Shown here piece after piece: positions 12,250 through 23,851 of a stretch of 64,000 bases of DNA (positions are counted from its first letter, which is position 1; each line of letters starts with the position of its first letter). This stretch comes from Thuidium tamariscinum (lineage: Eukaryota; Streptophyta; Bryopsida; Hypnales; Thuidiaceae), in NCBI GenBank assembly GCA_947034885.2, contig OX344752.2:8432001-8496000 (forward strand), read 5' to 3'. The notes under the pieces are model-generated. The model made no database searches, was not told the origin of the DNA, and saw only the letters and a list, made by a program, of their open reading frames with translations. The translations under genes were made by a program, and so were the position numbers.

Positions 12250-12475
12250 TGCTAATATGTCACCATAAAATGCGAGCTTGTGAGTTTTGAGCATCTGTAT
12301 AAGTAGATATACAACAACCAATGAAGGTGCTTATAATATAAACACCTATAGTAGTTGTATTTATAATACAGTTCCGTAATAATTGAAGAAGGTTTTCATA
12401 ATATAAATACCTATAATATAGGTGCATAGTCTTCTAGGCTTACAGACTTCATGCTTCTATGCTCATATAATAGCA
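12250..12475. mobile_element. 226-bp MITE, diverged copy
   Basis: It starts TGCTAATATG and ends TTCTATGCTCATATAATAGCA, and has the same length as the better preserved copy at 46537-46762. Both share an interior of TATAATATAAACACCTATA-like repeats. The inverted ends here are eroded. Confidence 0.6.
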
Positions 12476-13235
12476 ACCTTCCTTAGACCACCAACAAGAT
12501 CCCACAAAAAGTTTTTCAATGTAATAATGGGAACTACAATGGATTGCTTATTTGGATGCTTTTGGATGTAGTTACCTTAAATCTAAGGGATCTCTCCTCA
12601 CTTGGACTTGGGCTTATTGAGATTATATAATGAAATCAAATAGGTTGGATAGTTTATATCAAATTTGATGCTCTCTTTAAAACAATTATCAAACGTATAT
12701 ATAGTAGAAGGACTTGTAACCAATCAAATAAGTAGTTTTTGTCATGATCAAATGTAATGCAAAGTAAAGTAAATATTTTTAGAGGTGCATTGATAGAAAT
12801 GATGCCTTGGGATTGCAAAAATATTGGTAATTTTATCTCTTGAATTGAAATTACTATGAATTTTGGGAGGGAAAGAGTAAGTTGGACCTATAGCCAATGT
12901 CTAGAACTTTTTCAATTTTGATCATTCAAGACCTACTTTCTTTCTCATTGTTTCCTACTTTTTTGCTCACTCATGTGTCATTAACTTATTGGTTCAAATC
13001 TTGAAAAAAGAACAAAAGCACACATTCCAAGGAGAAAAAAATGAAAAACCTGTTCCAGCCTTGCATGGTTGGAAATACGGCACCCTATTGATTGTTGATG
13101 GAGGGCTGGTTGATAATGGATACTTCTACCATATCCTGGTTTGATTGGTTTGAACATTTGAAGACTCCTGTTTGCATCTTGTTCCTCCATGGAAGCCACC
13201 TGTGGCTGGTTGGCTTGTAGTGTACCCCTTTGCAA

Positions 13236-14135
13236 TGAAATTCCGTTTCATTTGTTAAAAAATAAAAAATTTAAATAACACATTTTAAGGATTTGTTTGT
13301 TCAAATGTTACAAGCATTTGCTAAACATAAAATGGTAAGTTGGAACTCAAGGATGACACGTCAGGTCACTGACTTCCTCACGTCCAGTCAAAAGACCTAA
13401 GGCAAGCATCAAATGTCAACACTTGGCTTGCAAGAAAAAAAAAAATGAAAGGACTGTGGGTGAGTCCGGGTATTTTGGAGAGCAGTTGTCATGCTTTTGC
13501 TTTCATCTCAAAAGTTGTGAAAGTGATGCATTGCCACCTTTACAAAACATCCACCCACAGTTTTGTTTTGTTATGTTTATTTTTCATATATGCTTTTCAT
13601 AACATATAACATATTGATAGATATTGAACCATCCAATTTCAGGACACTCTGGAATGAACCTTAAAGGTATGTTTGCACTTAGTGTTAAAGAGTGTTGTTA
13701 CTAAGGGCTTATGAATGAAATAAGACTTACTTCTGGATTGGATTCACATTGCAAACATCATTCCTAACATCAAATGAGAATATACCTTAATTTATGCAAT
13801 TTCATATGGTGTGGTGGGGGTTTTCAGTGATGGTCAAATGCATGCAAGAAAGTTGTTTGATGATTCTCAATCATTTGTGGGTCTGCTAGTGTCTGCAAGA
13901 CCAGCACTAGTGCAAAGGTTCAATTGTTGTGAGGAGTTGTGCGTCATGCTGAGTCAATATGGGGCCATTCTGAGACGTCAAACATATTCCAATGTCCAAC
14001 AATTGCTCAAGAACAAAATAATCTACACCACAGGCAGCCATCTCTCCCTCTGAAATTCAAGTTCTGTGTAATATTATAGGGAGTGCCTTGCACCTCAATT
14101 ATAACCTTTCTTAGGGTATGTGTGAGAAAGCATAA
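13236..14135. other. Intergenic, no gene recognised
   Basis: Base composition is mixed and the open frames are short (for example 13811-14053) with no family I can name. There are no repeat ends. Confidence 0.4.
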
Positions 14136-14344
14136 GGGAGAGGCACCCAATGGCGCACCTGTACCCAATGCCGTCCGTTTCTACAATATACAATCATTTC
14201 AGGATATAAATGAGTATATGACTTATTTCTTTTGACCTAAAACAACAAGCAGTCTACAATCCCGCTACATTTTTGTTTTAGAATGAATGACTGACTTAGA
14301 AATGGACGGCATTGGGCGCAGGTGTGCCATTGGGTGCCTCTCCC
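14136..14344. mobile_element. 209-bp MITE with ~47-bp TIRs
   Basis: GGGAGAGGCACCCAATGGCG at the left is mirrored by CATTGGGTGCCTCTCCC at the right. The inverted match continues for about 47 bases with a few mismatches. The left flank is TAA, the right flank ATT, so no clear target duplication survives. The next element begins four bases later. The TIRs are much richer in GC than the interior. Confidence 0.75.
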
Positions 14345-14347
14345 ATT

Positions 14348-14640
14348 TAAGGTAGGGGGCTGTAATTGTAACCCTGTCTCTAAAAGCGATTTGGTAGATT
14401 TTGCCTCTAACATGTACCAAAAGTGTACATTTCAGGAGGGGGTCGCTTTTATAAACCACCGTGTTTTCAACTTCAAAACTTCATAACTAATTCCATGAAG
14501 GTTCAAAAAATATGAAACAACTTGGGTGCCAATTCCATTTTTCTTACCATGAAAATTTACTAAAAATTGTTTTAAGGAGTTTAATTTCCCCAAAATGCAA
14601 ATCAGCTTGTAAAGGGTCGCTTTTACAGCCCCCTACCTTA
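14348..14640. mobile_element. TAAGGTAG-family MITE, copy 2 (293 bp)
   Basis: The ends are TAAGGTAGGGGGCTGTAA and TTTACAGCCCCCTACCTTA. A TTA at each junction fits a 3-bp TWA duplication (Harbinger-like). The interior shares CATAACTAATTCCA and ATATGAAACAACTTGGG with copies 1 and 3. Confidence 0.75.
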
Positions 14641-15283
14641 CATAACTTTTTCATAGTTACCCAAAACTCTCTAAGACACTTGTTGACAAAGTTCATGTTC
14701 CAAACTGACTAGTTGACAAAGTTCCGATGTTCTGACGGTACCAGCCCCAAATTGTGGTCAACGTCCCCATCAAAAAGTATGAAAAGAGGGGACTTGACCA
14801 CTGAGAATGCAAAGGTAATGGTCGACTGGTGGCTTTTTTGTAGTATCCAAATCAGTGTTTTTTTTGGCTTTTTGGTGCCAGATTGCACCAGAAAAAAAAT
14901 CTGGCTAAAAAAGGTTATAAAAAATGTCAAAAAAATTGGATGAAATCACCAAACAACTTTGAAATTAAAAAAAATATTAGATGAAATTGTCTACTTGTGG
15001 ATGAAAACCATATTATACATCCAATAAGTGGATGAATGTTGAAATATATTTTATATCACCACTATGGCACTTCTTCGAAAATGAAAAAGAAAAACCCTGA
15101 TCCAAATGAGTTCAAAATGAGAAATTATGTTCATTTTCTTTTAATTACTATAGAATGTACTAGTGTCATGCCTTGTGTCATTGCCATAGTTGAATCCAAA
15201 GTAAAAGTAATTTTCTAATTTTTGAATGTATAAAAACTTTGAAATTCAATTACTTTCTCTCTATGAGTCCAAATGCCACAAAA

Positions 15284-15468
15284 CCAAGCATGTGCACCCC
15301 TCCTCATCAAGGGCTTTCCAACGGTACCATGATTGTGGCCAACATCAAAGTAGAAGTAATTTTTTTTACCAAAAATAACTCAAAAATCTATAACTTTCCC
15401 ATCATAGGTCGGAACACCATGAAACCAAGCCCGTGCACCCCTCCTCATTGAGAGCTTTCCAACGATAC
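15284..15468 (+). repeat. Imperfect 141-bp direct duplication
   Basis: The block around GTGCACCCCTCCTCAT and GGGCTTTCCAACG at 15284-15328 recurs at 15425-15468 with several mismatches, giving a period of 141 bp. The frames through it are short; no protein is claimed. Confidence 0.6.
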
Positions 15469-15605
15469 CAAGCACATGACCGCGGGATGCACAATCCAGG
15501 AGATCTCAACGTGACAAACAAACAAACAAAATGAAACAAAACAAAACAAACTACTTGTCTTAAGGTATAGATTGTTTGGTGATAGAAATTCCTTAGTTGA
15601 TTGTA

Positions 15606-15936
15606 TAAGGTAAGAGGTCCTATAATGTCCCATCTAAGGGTTGAAACATAATTTTAGGGTGGTAAAACTTCTAGAAATATTTTTTAGTGAATTTTCCTTG
15701 AAAGAAAAGTAGAATTGACATTTAACCCAAGTCGTTTCATATTTTTTTGAGCTTTGTGGAATTAGTTATCAAATTTTGAAGTTGAAAAGGCATAGGGCTC
15801 TAAAATGGTACCCTAGCTAAAATGTACACTGTCAGTACACTACTGAAGGCTATGAAAAAGCAACATGTACAAATATTGTACATTTAAGGTAGGGCACCAT
15901 TTTAGAACCCGCTCCATTTAAGAGCCTTCTACCTTA
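15606..15936 (-). mobile_element. TAAGGTAG-family MITE, copy 3 (inverted)
   Basis: Reverse-complement relative of 11435-11765, with the same 331-bp length, the same nested hairpin and the end AGAGCCTTCTACCTTA. A further decayed relative is visible at about 16060-16230. Confidence 0.65.
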
Positions 15937-18799
15937 GAAGTTGATATTTTGACTAGGAAACCATGTGTTCCTAAGGAATTTCTTTCTTAAATGTACTAAT
16001 TAAATTCATCAATTATATATGAACAATGAATAGATTAAGAGAGGATGCTCTTAGAGATGTTTGAGATTCTCACTTCGAAATTCATAACTAACTCCACTAA
16101 TGTTTAAAATATATGAAATGCTTGGATTAGATGTTAGTTCCAATTTTTTTTCAAGAATAATTAACTCAAAACTATTTGAAGAAGTGAACTCTTCAAAGTA
16201 GCAAATCACTTGGTAGAAGGTCCCTTTATTGACTTTGTACCTAAATGGTATTGATTCACATAAAAGGAAGAAAAATAAAACATAATAGGTTGAGATTTCA
16301 AACTAACCCAAAGTGTTTGTACTTTAACAACAAATCTTCATTCTAATTCATTATAAGTCACAAGTTGTGGCAAGTAGGAATACTTGAAGTTTATAATTTA
16401 CACTAATAGAATTATCATCTACAATACAATTACAACTAAGAAAACAATTAGGATATTTACATCCCACCAAAAATATGGGATGTCTTTATTCCTTATTCAT
16501 CCCTTGAGAGTTATGGTTTTTGACTTTGCATGGACTAAACTTCAATATGAGATGCCTATTTATCTTTACATGAATTATGTTTTAACCTTTAGATGATTCC
16601 ATGATGTTGAAATATGTACTTTGCCCTTTCTTCACCTTAGTGCCTATCATAAAGAGTGATTTATACACGGATTAGAGCCAATGACCTCTCCATTGCGATA
16701 GTAGCTTGTTTGTTGAATAAGATCGTGGGAAACAAGGACCCAAGACAAAAAAAGAAAAGAAAGTGGTACTTTATATAGTCTTAATTTTTATAAGTCCAAG
16801 AAGGATTATCTATAACAAAGAACAATATAATTTCAATTTTATTTCTGAACAATGTAGATTCTAAGATCAATTCAATAGACAAAATTTATTATTGTGGAAT
16901 TTAATGCACTGTGGAATTTATTAAGTCTATTTAAAGAAAATGAGAATGATGTTTCTCCAAACCAAGAAAATACTATCTACTTTGTCTATGTAAGATTGAG
17001 GAAGATTTTTTATCCATACAAAAATGGCATGGCCCTTGGCTTAAGTGTAAATACAATTTGGACTAATATATATATAATTATGAGCTAAAAGTAATCATTG
17101 CTTTAAGAATTTTAGTTGACTCTAGATGTGCCCCTAGAATATAAACCATCTATGAGTTGAGGAGTTCTAATCCTAGCAATGCTCCAATGTTCCAATTGTG
17201 AACAATGAATACACAAGTTTTAGGGAGGGTGAATACAAAACTTCTCATTCATTTAAACCAATGCTTAAATTCTATATGAATTAAAAAAATTAAATTGAGG
17301 TAAATATTATATATTTATAAGAATGAATTTAGCAAAATTATACAAAAATTCAAGAAAAGACTCAAGCACTTAAGTGTTAGGCCTAAACATCCATGAACCT
17401 AAATATATACCATTTTAGACAATTTTTTTCCATCATGCCTATTGAGATGTTTGAAGATTTTTGTATTAGTTGTTCAATCATATTTTCTTAAGGTCTAAAA
17501 AGGATATAAACAACAATATAATATACAAAAAACATGCCTCTCTTTATCCAATGACTAATTACCATCTATATAAAAATGAGAGGTTGATTGAAGTTATGAA
17601 CAAAATATCAACCATATGCCTAAAATGAATGAGTGTGTGCATTTTTGATAGAAAATTTGGGTAAACATTTATTAGGTGAGTTTCAAATACCATACCTAGT
17701 AGAGAAGGTCAACATCTACTACCAAATGTTTAATTCCTTTTTGGAAAAAAGATTTTCGTATATGATTAAAAATAAATAAAATCTTGCTATATTCACTTTC
17801 CTTCATAGAATTTTATGCCCCCCTCCCCCAATTTTAAGATAATTTTTCCATTCTTTTTTGAAGTCATTATTTGCCAAACTCTCTTGACTTGAATTTTATA
17901 AAATAGATATGAAATTGGCAACTAGAGGGTTTGTCCATAGGAATCATGTCATCCCCATAGTGCTTTTGCTTTACTACAATGCATTAAGTTGATGACTATT
18001 GAATGTGACTAAAGCATTGTTTTTATCAATTCCTACATTAGATGAAATCTGCGGCCTCTAAAGGGCCATTTTTAGGACTATAATTTAGTTGGGAAGAGGG
18101 TGTTTTTTGGATGTTTAGTAAAAAAATTGAGGTATTGTTGCAGTTACTTTATGCAATAAAAGTGCTAAGATGCAATTGACATTAAAATACAATTAGAAGT
18201 GAATGTGGAGGGTGGCAGGTGTTTTTCAATTAGTCTCTAAGCTAATTAAATATGACAATGCCTTTATTAGTTTTAGAGATATTAAGTGCATGTATTGAGG
18301 ATTGCCTACAAACCTTGTCTACATCCACTTTCAATACTTATTGGATTCATCTGGCTTTGTCTTTAGGAATTTCTGAATTGATTATTGTGGTAATCTATGA
18401 ATACTTGTAGATACCTAACACCTGCCACTTCCATAAATTTGAAATAATTCATATCAATTTTGAAAAATATGATGAAAGTTGTTGCTACACTATACTTCAC
18501 TCTTCATCAACAAAAATACCAAAAAAACTTCTAGCCCTCACATTTTTCCACAAACTTCTTCTGCTTATATAGATGCTTTAACAACCTCCTATCATATGTC
18601 AATCCCTACCCTCCAAAATGGGTACTTTTGTCTACCTCATCCGGGTATCTTGCCCCACCTTGAGATAATCACTAATCATTATCTCATGGCAGCTAAAATT
18701 TGCCAAGTGTTGATTTCTATCCCTACCAAATTCTTTCCGGTTCTACATCATTTAATTTCCAAATGCAAACGATTTTGTTCCCAATTTGACCGTCTAACT
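15937..18799. other. AT-rich intergenic, no gene recognised
   Basis: I see no coding region above background. Items noticed are a decayed TAAGGTAG-type fragment (16060-16230), one orphan MITE end at about 18034, and a weak inverted pair GGTGGCAGGTGTT (about 18212) and AACACCTGCCACTTCC (about 18418). Confidence 0.45.
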
Positions 18800-20650
18800 T
18801 TAAACTAGCAGCAGGTTTTTCCCGGGCACTGGATGGTGCAACACGTTGGTACCTCATCATCGATGCGTCAGTTTGTTGTTTAAGAGTTGCACTCCGGAAG
18901 AGATCATTTCAAGCGGCAGTCAAAAATCACTCACCCGACACTCGTAGAAAACATGTCCCCAACAACATTTTAGTGTATTCAGATGCATTGATTTGGACAT
19001 TTTTGTGTTGATGTGGACACCGGCTGTTTGTCACTTCGGATGCGTTGATTCAGACGCGTTTTGTTGTACTCTGTGATTTGCTTTGCCTTGCCAGGTTTTT
19101 AGGGTTCTCAGATTTGTTCGAGCTCACAAAGTTTTTGTAATTAATCCTGCTGGTTTTCTTGGACTCTTGGAGAGGTATTGTCGTCCCAGGCGTTCTTCCA
19201 GATTGGTCACCATGGGATTTTCAGTAAATGGGAGGTTCAGGCAGCGCCTGGAAACTCAGGTGCTTCTCAAGCAGAGGATGCCTCGATTGGAGTAAGTTGC
19301 CCTAATTCTATGTGTTTTTTTAGGAATGTTGAGAGGATCATAATTATGGGCTGGGATGTTCTTTTGTTCAATTTTACTTCACCAATACATGCAAAATCTC
19401 CACAGTTCCTAGAGATATTAGTTCGGCCTTGCCTGCCTTGTATTTTTCAACCGAATGATCAATCAAATCGGTCATTTGTAAAATTTTGCAGTGCAGGCCG
19501 AGCAAACACCAAGTCTCCAAAGACATGTTTAGGGTTTAGGCTATATTTAGTGGAGTCCTTCAAAATTTCCCATTCAATTTCGTTCAGCATGCACCAATTT
19601 TAGCTTGTCTGAATGTTCTGGTCGTAGGGTGTGTGGCGAATCTGTCCATTTGCATTCCCTTGAGGTGAACGCATTGAAATTGGGTCTCCCAATCGAGGGA
19701 GACCACAGCTCCTTAACCAAGAACCAGAAATGGCGTTTGTAGGAGGGTTCCATATATGCATTTCAGATTTAAGACATCACGACCTTGGAAGCTGGTTCAT
19801 AAAAACACAGTTCTCAACATTGTGAATTGGGGGGAATTTTCGATTTGCAATCTCACAATAAGGATGAATGTGTGCACGTTCAGAAGTCAGTTTCAGATTT
19901 ATGGTAAAGTTGAGGATGGAAGCATCTTCGCATCGTCTTGCTGGGTATATTACACTGGCAATTCAAGTTAAACAATGCAATTCTGACAAGTAAAGTCCTA
20001 AGCATTATCTGTGAGATGAATGTGCTAGAAGAATTCTACTAGAAGAAGTTAGCTTGCAGCTTGAGAATCGGTAGTGTAAACAATTGCGGGTTTCACACAT
20101 TGTTTTCAGCTACTAGAATTCACCCGCACAGCAAATTTTTTTTAACAATATTCGAACCTCACTGATGACACCAAAATGTGCTTCTATAGTTGACATTCAA
20201 AGTTGCTCTTGAAGCATGTTCCAAACCCTTGCATGTTGCTAAAAAACGTTGCTGAATAACGTTGCTATGAAGTCAACATGTTCCAATCGTTTCTTAGTTT
20301 GTTGATTGGAATCAAGCACTCAATCAGGCTGACTTTTCAGTGTATATTGCAAACTAGTGACATATTAGGGGAGTTGGGTTAGCAATATAGAGATGACCGA
20401 CTTAATTTGCTAGTTTCAACATTGGAACAACATGGTCTTATGTAGCTGGTCTCAAGATTAATTCAGTCACTAATAATTGCATGAGTGACCAAGACTTCAC
20501 ACCCTAACGTTACTTCGATCTTTAATTTGTCAAATCAAAATATTTATTTGAAAACTAATTAGAGTGTGACATGTGAGCAGGGTATAATTTCAAAATGCCA
20601 GTTACAAGAAGCTCATATTAAATAGGTCTGAGTGTATTAATACAGTGCTT
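18800..20650. other. GC-richer stretch of unknown function, downstream of the GIF gene
   Basis: This is noticeably richer in GC and poorer in repeats than 15.9-18.8 kb, so it looks like gene-space. On the plus strand an ATG near 19211 is followed after about 80 bases by GAGTAAGT, a fair splice-donor match, and a doubled telo-box lies at 19527-19540. The short predicted peptides match nothing I know. It could hold a short first exon or a long non-coding transcript, be a decayed gene, or simply be 3' flank of the GIF gene. I do not call a gene. Confidence 0.3.
19527..19540 (+). promoter_or_regulatory. Double telo-box motif
   Basis: GTTTAGGGTTTAGG contains two TTTAGGG-type units. Telo-boxes are common near plant transcription starts, and the same motif sits just upstream of the BAHD start codon at 62255-62268. 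Here no gene is assigned, so the role is uncertain. Confidence 0.35.
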
Positions 20651-20756
20651 ATATATCTATATTGAAATAACTACAGCTTGAATGTGCACAACCGGAGAGT
20701 GCAGCTGAGATTGAGAGACGGAAACTCCACCACATGCATCTGGGCCCAGAATCGAT

Positions 20757-23700
20757 CTACAGGCTACTCCCATCCGAGCCCTTCAAGTAGGAAGCCTCGG
20801 AGTCGTCATTCCCTTGCCCATTCCCTCCATGGTGTGGAGACCCGCAGTGGCCCATGTCCGAGCCATTGCCGCCGTGGTGCTGCATGTCCGCCTGCATCGC
20901 CATGCTCAGCTGGTTGTTGCCGTGATCTCGGCCAGTGGCATCTGCGTAGCCCGGCGAGGCCTGGGGTCCGTTGCCTCCCATGCCGCGGTCGTGGCTCAGC
21001 ATGTGCATGGAGCCACTGCTCCCACCGGTGAGCAAGCTGTGCTGCTGCTGGTTGTAGTACGAGTTTTGTTGCAGGTACGAGGGCATCATGGCGTTTCGCT
21101 GGTTCAGCATGTTGAGTTGCTGCTGCTGCTGCTGCAGGTACTGTTGCGCTGGTTGCATTGTTGGTGCGGGCGCCTGCATCTGCAAGCATGGCTCCCCCCC
21201 CCAGGCAAGTTGAAAACAACACATAACTTTATTCTAACACCGGGGTCGATCCTTTAATTGGTTCCGTTAAACATACATTTACAATCAATGCAGATGGGGT
21301 GTCTTTGTGTGCATCTGCGTGTGGGGAGATATACGCATGCATGTATACAACATATTTTTGTCAGGTGGGCGGTTTCTATCATGCATTTGAATCTCATATT
21401 AATAGGACCTGCTAACTAATTTATCCAACCTACAGCTAGTTGTTTGTTGCATCTCTTAGATTACCCGAGAGATTACTTCTTTACTTAGTTTTAAGAGCCA
21501 AGCGAGGGAAGAAAATTCAGACCTTGTCCACGCATTGATCGAGGGAACTATCTATGCTAGGGAATAAGGTTTTAAAAATAAGGATCCCAAGCCCATGCAT
21601 GCCCCAATTACAGAGACTTGTACTAAAGACAAGGTTAGTTAAGATCAACTTAGTAACTCATCACAGAGTTCAAACTGATTCAGATAAGTTGATACTCATC
21701 CATAATTACATATAATCGTACGAGTTTTTGTTTGACTCGGTTTGACTTTTCGGAATAGTACCTGCGAAGATTGACCTCCTTGAGGCTGGGCATCAGCTAT
21801 GGCTGCTAGGTACATCAGATTCTGCTGCAGCTTTGCTTGATACCTGCTACACATTGAAGATTCAGGTAATCAACATGATGTCAACGTACGCACCGTATCA
21901 CACAATCGTATTCAACTAGCAGCTACACTACGAGAGGCTCTGGCAAACTGGTGCATTTCAAGTAGCAATCTAGCGACCTGCTACCCAAGCTAGCTTGAGA
22001 TAGATGTAGCTTTGGAATACAAATTTTAGGCTCCTCCCCTTCAGTCGATCCAGAGCCGAGACGACTTCTACCCTACGATTGCTCAACATCCAGTAACAAA
22101 CTTTATCACTTACGTTGCACATTCATTGAGCTTGCCGAGATTTTGATTATCGAGAATGGCAAGAATCAGCTGTTTGTTCTCGTCCAAGTACTGCAGTGTC
22201 ACGTTCAAGTCAGAGTTTAGTAGATAGAAACACCTCCAGTACTGTACCACCAAAAACAAGGCATATCTGGCTACAAAATCCACATTGTAGAGATTCAATT
22301 TGAGATTAGAATTTCATCAAATGGTTACTTAATCAATTCATTCCAACAGACACGTCCAATCCCATTATTAATGATACGCATTATCCCTGTTTAGTTATAC
22401 CGAAGTTATTTCTTATCGTTGCAGGTGAGGAAAACAATATAAAATAGAACCTGGAAAGAACCTGCAGACTACTGTATGCCTGCAGTGATGTCACTGTCTG
22501 ATAAGATCAGTTCCCAAACTCCGAGGAGGATATTCTCCACAGCAGACGGTCGTGGCTAAGGTCGTGCCCACCGCACTCTAGCCTAGAGACTCTCAGACCG
22601 GGACTGAAGTCATTACCGTACTTCAGGACTACCTCCTCAAACTGAACTCGTTTAGCTCGACTTGGTGATTTAAGAGTGTGATTTTGACAATTACCTGGAT
22701 CGATTTTTGACTTCTTACAACGATTTTGAATCAAACGAAAAGAAGATCTCTCTTTCAAGCCAACTTTGGAAGACTTATTTAAATTTGACATCCGCAGGGT
22801 CGCTTGGTTAGGTCAGTCTTAAAAGTGTTCTAGAAGATTACTTCAGGGCCCGCAAACTGAAACCCGGTTTACAGATTAATGTACGGTGTTCAATTTCTAA
22901 CACCTCACTGAAATAAAATGCAGCCGCGGTACATTTGCAACCATAATAATTCCTTCTAGAACGTGTCAAGAGTGATCTACCAAGGAGCCACACTAGGGAC
23001 GACCGGTACTTTGCTCGCTCGGTATACTGACGACGAGATCTTAAGCTCGAACCTCTTTTTTTCCAAGTGATGTGTAACAGTTTGTCCCGCTAGCCAGTCT
23101 AGATAACAGCACCAGCATTGGATCGTCACCAGGAAGACGTAAGCGCCGCCGTTGTCTCTCAGTACTGCAAACTAAGCCACTTCTCCTGGCGTTTGAAATT
23201 TACTTCGGTGTTAAAAATTAACCCGGCATTTGCATATGGTTAGAGTCTACAGTTCTTTATTGAACGAACATAGATGAGTTGATTTGATATCTAGGGTTAA
23301 TAAATCGCAGTTTGATCTAACCTGCATTAGATCTGTTGGACAGCCAGTGTGCCTTTCACTCGAGGCCGGTATGGTTTAACCACTACGCGATGTCTAGATA
23401 GACGGAGTTCTATTTCGGTTCCAAAAATCATTATGGTGAGGGCACTAATAGCAAAAGGACTCGTGTTACAAATCCAGCATTTCTAAAACTGGGCCCACAA
23501 ACTGAAACTAATGACAGTAAAAAATGATCTACCAGTCGTAAATATATCTGCATCGACTGTACCGTCGTTTCGGTCGCTTTGCGCGCTGTGCAGGCATTGG
23601 GGAGTTATAGAAGAATCGGAACGTCACGCTACTACCAGAAAGCATACCGTGTTCTGGGACTGTGTACAAGAAATAGTTCAACGAAATAGGTAGTATTTCA

Positions 23701-23851
23701 AATAGAGTAGCAATTTTTAAAATTACCGCTCGTACTTGATGGTAATTTTTAATCCAGAGACTCAGATGGGTGAGGTTCTAGTAGCTCATACCTTCTGGAT
23801 GAGTTCGGTGGTGATGTTGGAGCCTGCATAAGCCGCCATGTGCTGCATCAT
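20757..23851 (-). CDS. GIF1: GRF-interacting factor (AN3/GIF-type transcriptional co-activator), 4 exons, 213 aa
   Basis: Coding exons are 23792-23851, 22114-22190, 21762-21843 and 20757-21179, joined by GT-AG introns of 1601, 270 and 582 bp. The start MMQHMAAYAGSNITTELIQK is fixed by an in-frame TAG nine bases upstream. Exons 2-3 give the SNH (SSXT) domain, roughly residues 12-66, with YLDENKQLILAILDNQN, GKLNECATYQAKLQQNL and MYLAAIADAQPQ. This helix-rich domain is known to bind the QLQ domain of GRF transcription factors and so recruit SWI/SNF remodelling to cell-proliferation genes. Exon 4 is the Gln/Gly/Met-rich tail, with a CAG-type glutamine run and the conserved C-terminus SYLKGSDGSS. 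Length matches Arabidopsis AN3 (about 210 aa). The residue after ECA is Thr, where relatives I recall have Gln, Glu or Pro. The exon 4 acceptor is ambiguous by six bases, both options in frame. The gene looks intact; which GIF paralogue it is cannot be settled here. Confidence 0.93.
23325..23400 (-). mobile_element. Possible tRNA-derived SINE remnant in GIF intron 1
   Basis: On the minus strand GCGTAGTGGTTAAACC resembles a pol III A-box, and CCGGCCTCGAGTGAAAGGCA follows at about the spacing of a degenerate tRNA-like head. No intact B-box or poly(A)/poly(T) tail was found. This is weak and shape-based only. Confidence 0.2.

Larger units (their letters stand above)
5290..13200. repeat. Large decayed palindrome (~8 kb) with nested insertions in both arms
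   Basis: Blocks in the left arm recur inverted and in mirror order on the right: 5400-5520 with 13000-13110; 5640-5795 with 12700-12850; 7797-7960 with 11100-11290; 8040-8140 with 10940-11040. Examples are CAATGCACCTCT near 5710 against AGAGGTGCATTG near 12780, and GGAATGTGTATC against its inverted partner at 13020. Foreign elements account for most of the gaps: 5797-6045 and 6238-7793 on the left, 11435-11765 and 12250-12475 on the right. The centre (about 8.2-10.9 kb) carries another insertion at 9825-10557. No coding sequence is recognised. Similar sequence also occurs near 32.2-32.4 kb, so the unit is dispersed. Confidence 0.65.

Noticed and set aside
12981-13235. 84-codon minus-strand frame with fairly protein-like composition
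   Set aside because: It overlaps the right arm of the decayed palindrome and related repeats near 5.4 and 32.3 kb; no family was recognised.
11435-15936. A single 4.5 kb element with 331-bp terminal inverted repeats
   Set aside because: Each 331-bp copy has its own pair of TAAGGTA ends and a third relative lies between, so two independent insertions are simpler.
20678-21257. Plus-strand and alternate-frame open frames over GIF exon 4
   Set aside because: They are antisense or out-of-frame shadows of the Gln/Gly-rich exon; the exon's own frame matches the GIF family, including the conserved C-terminus.
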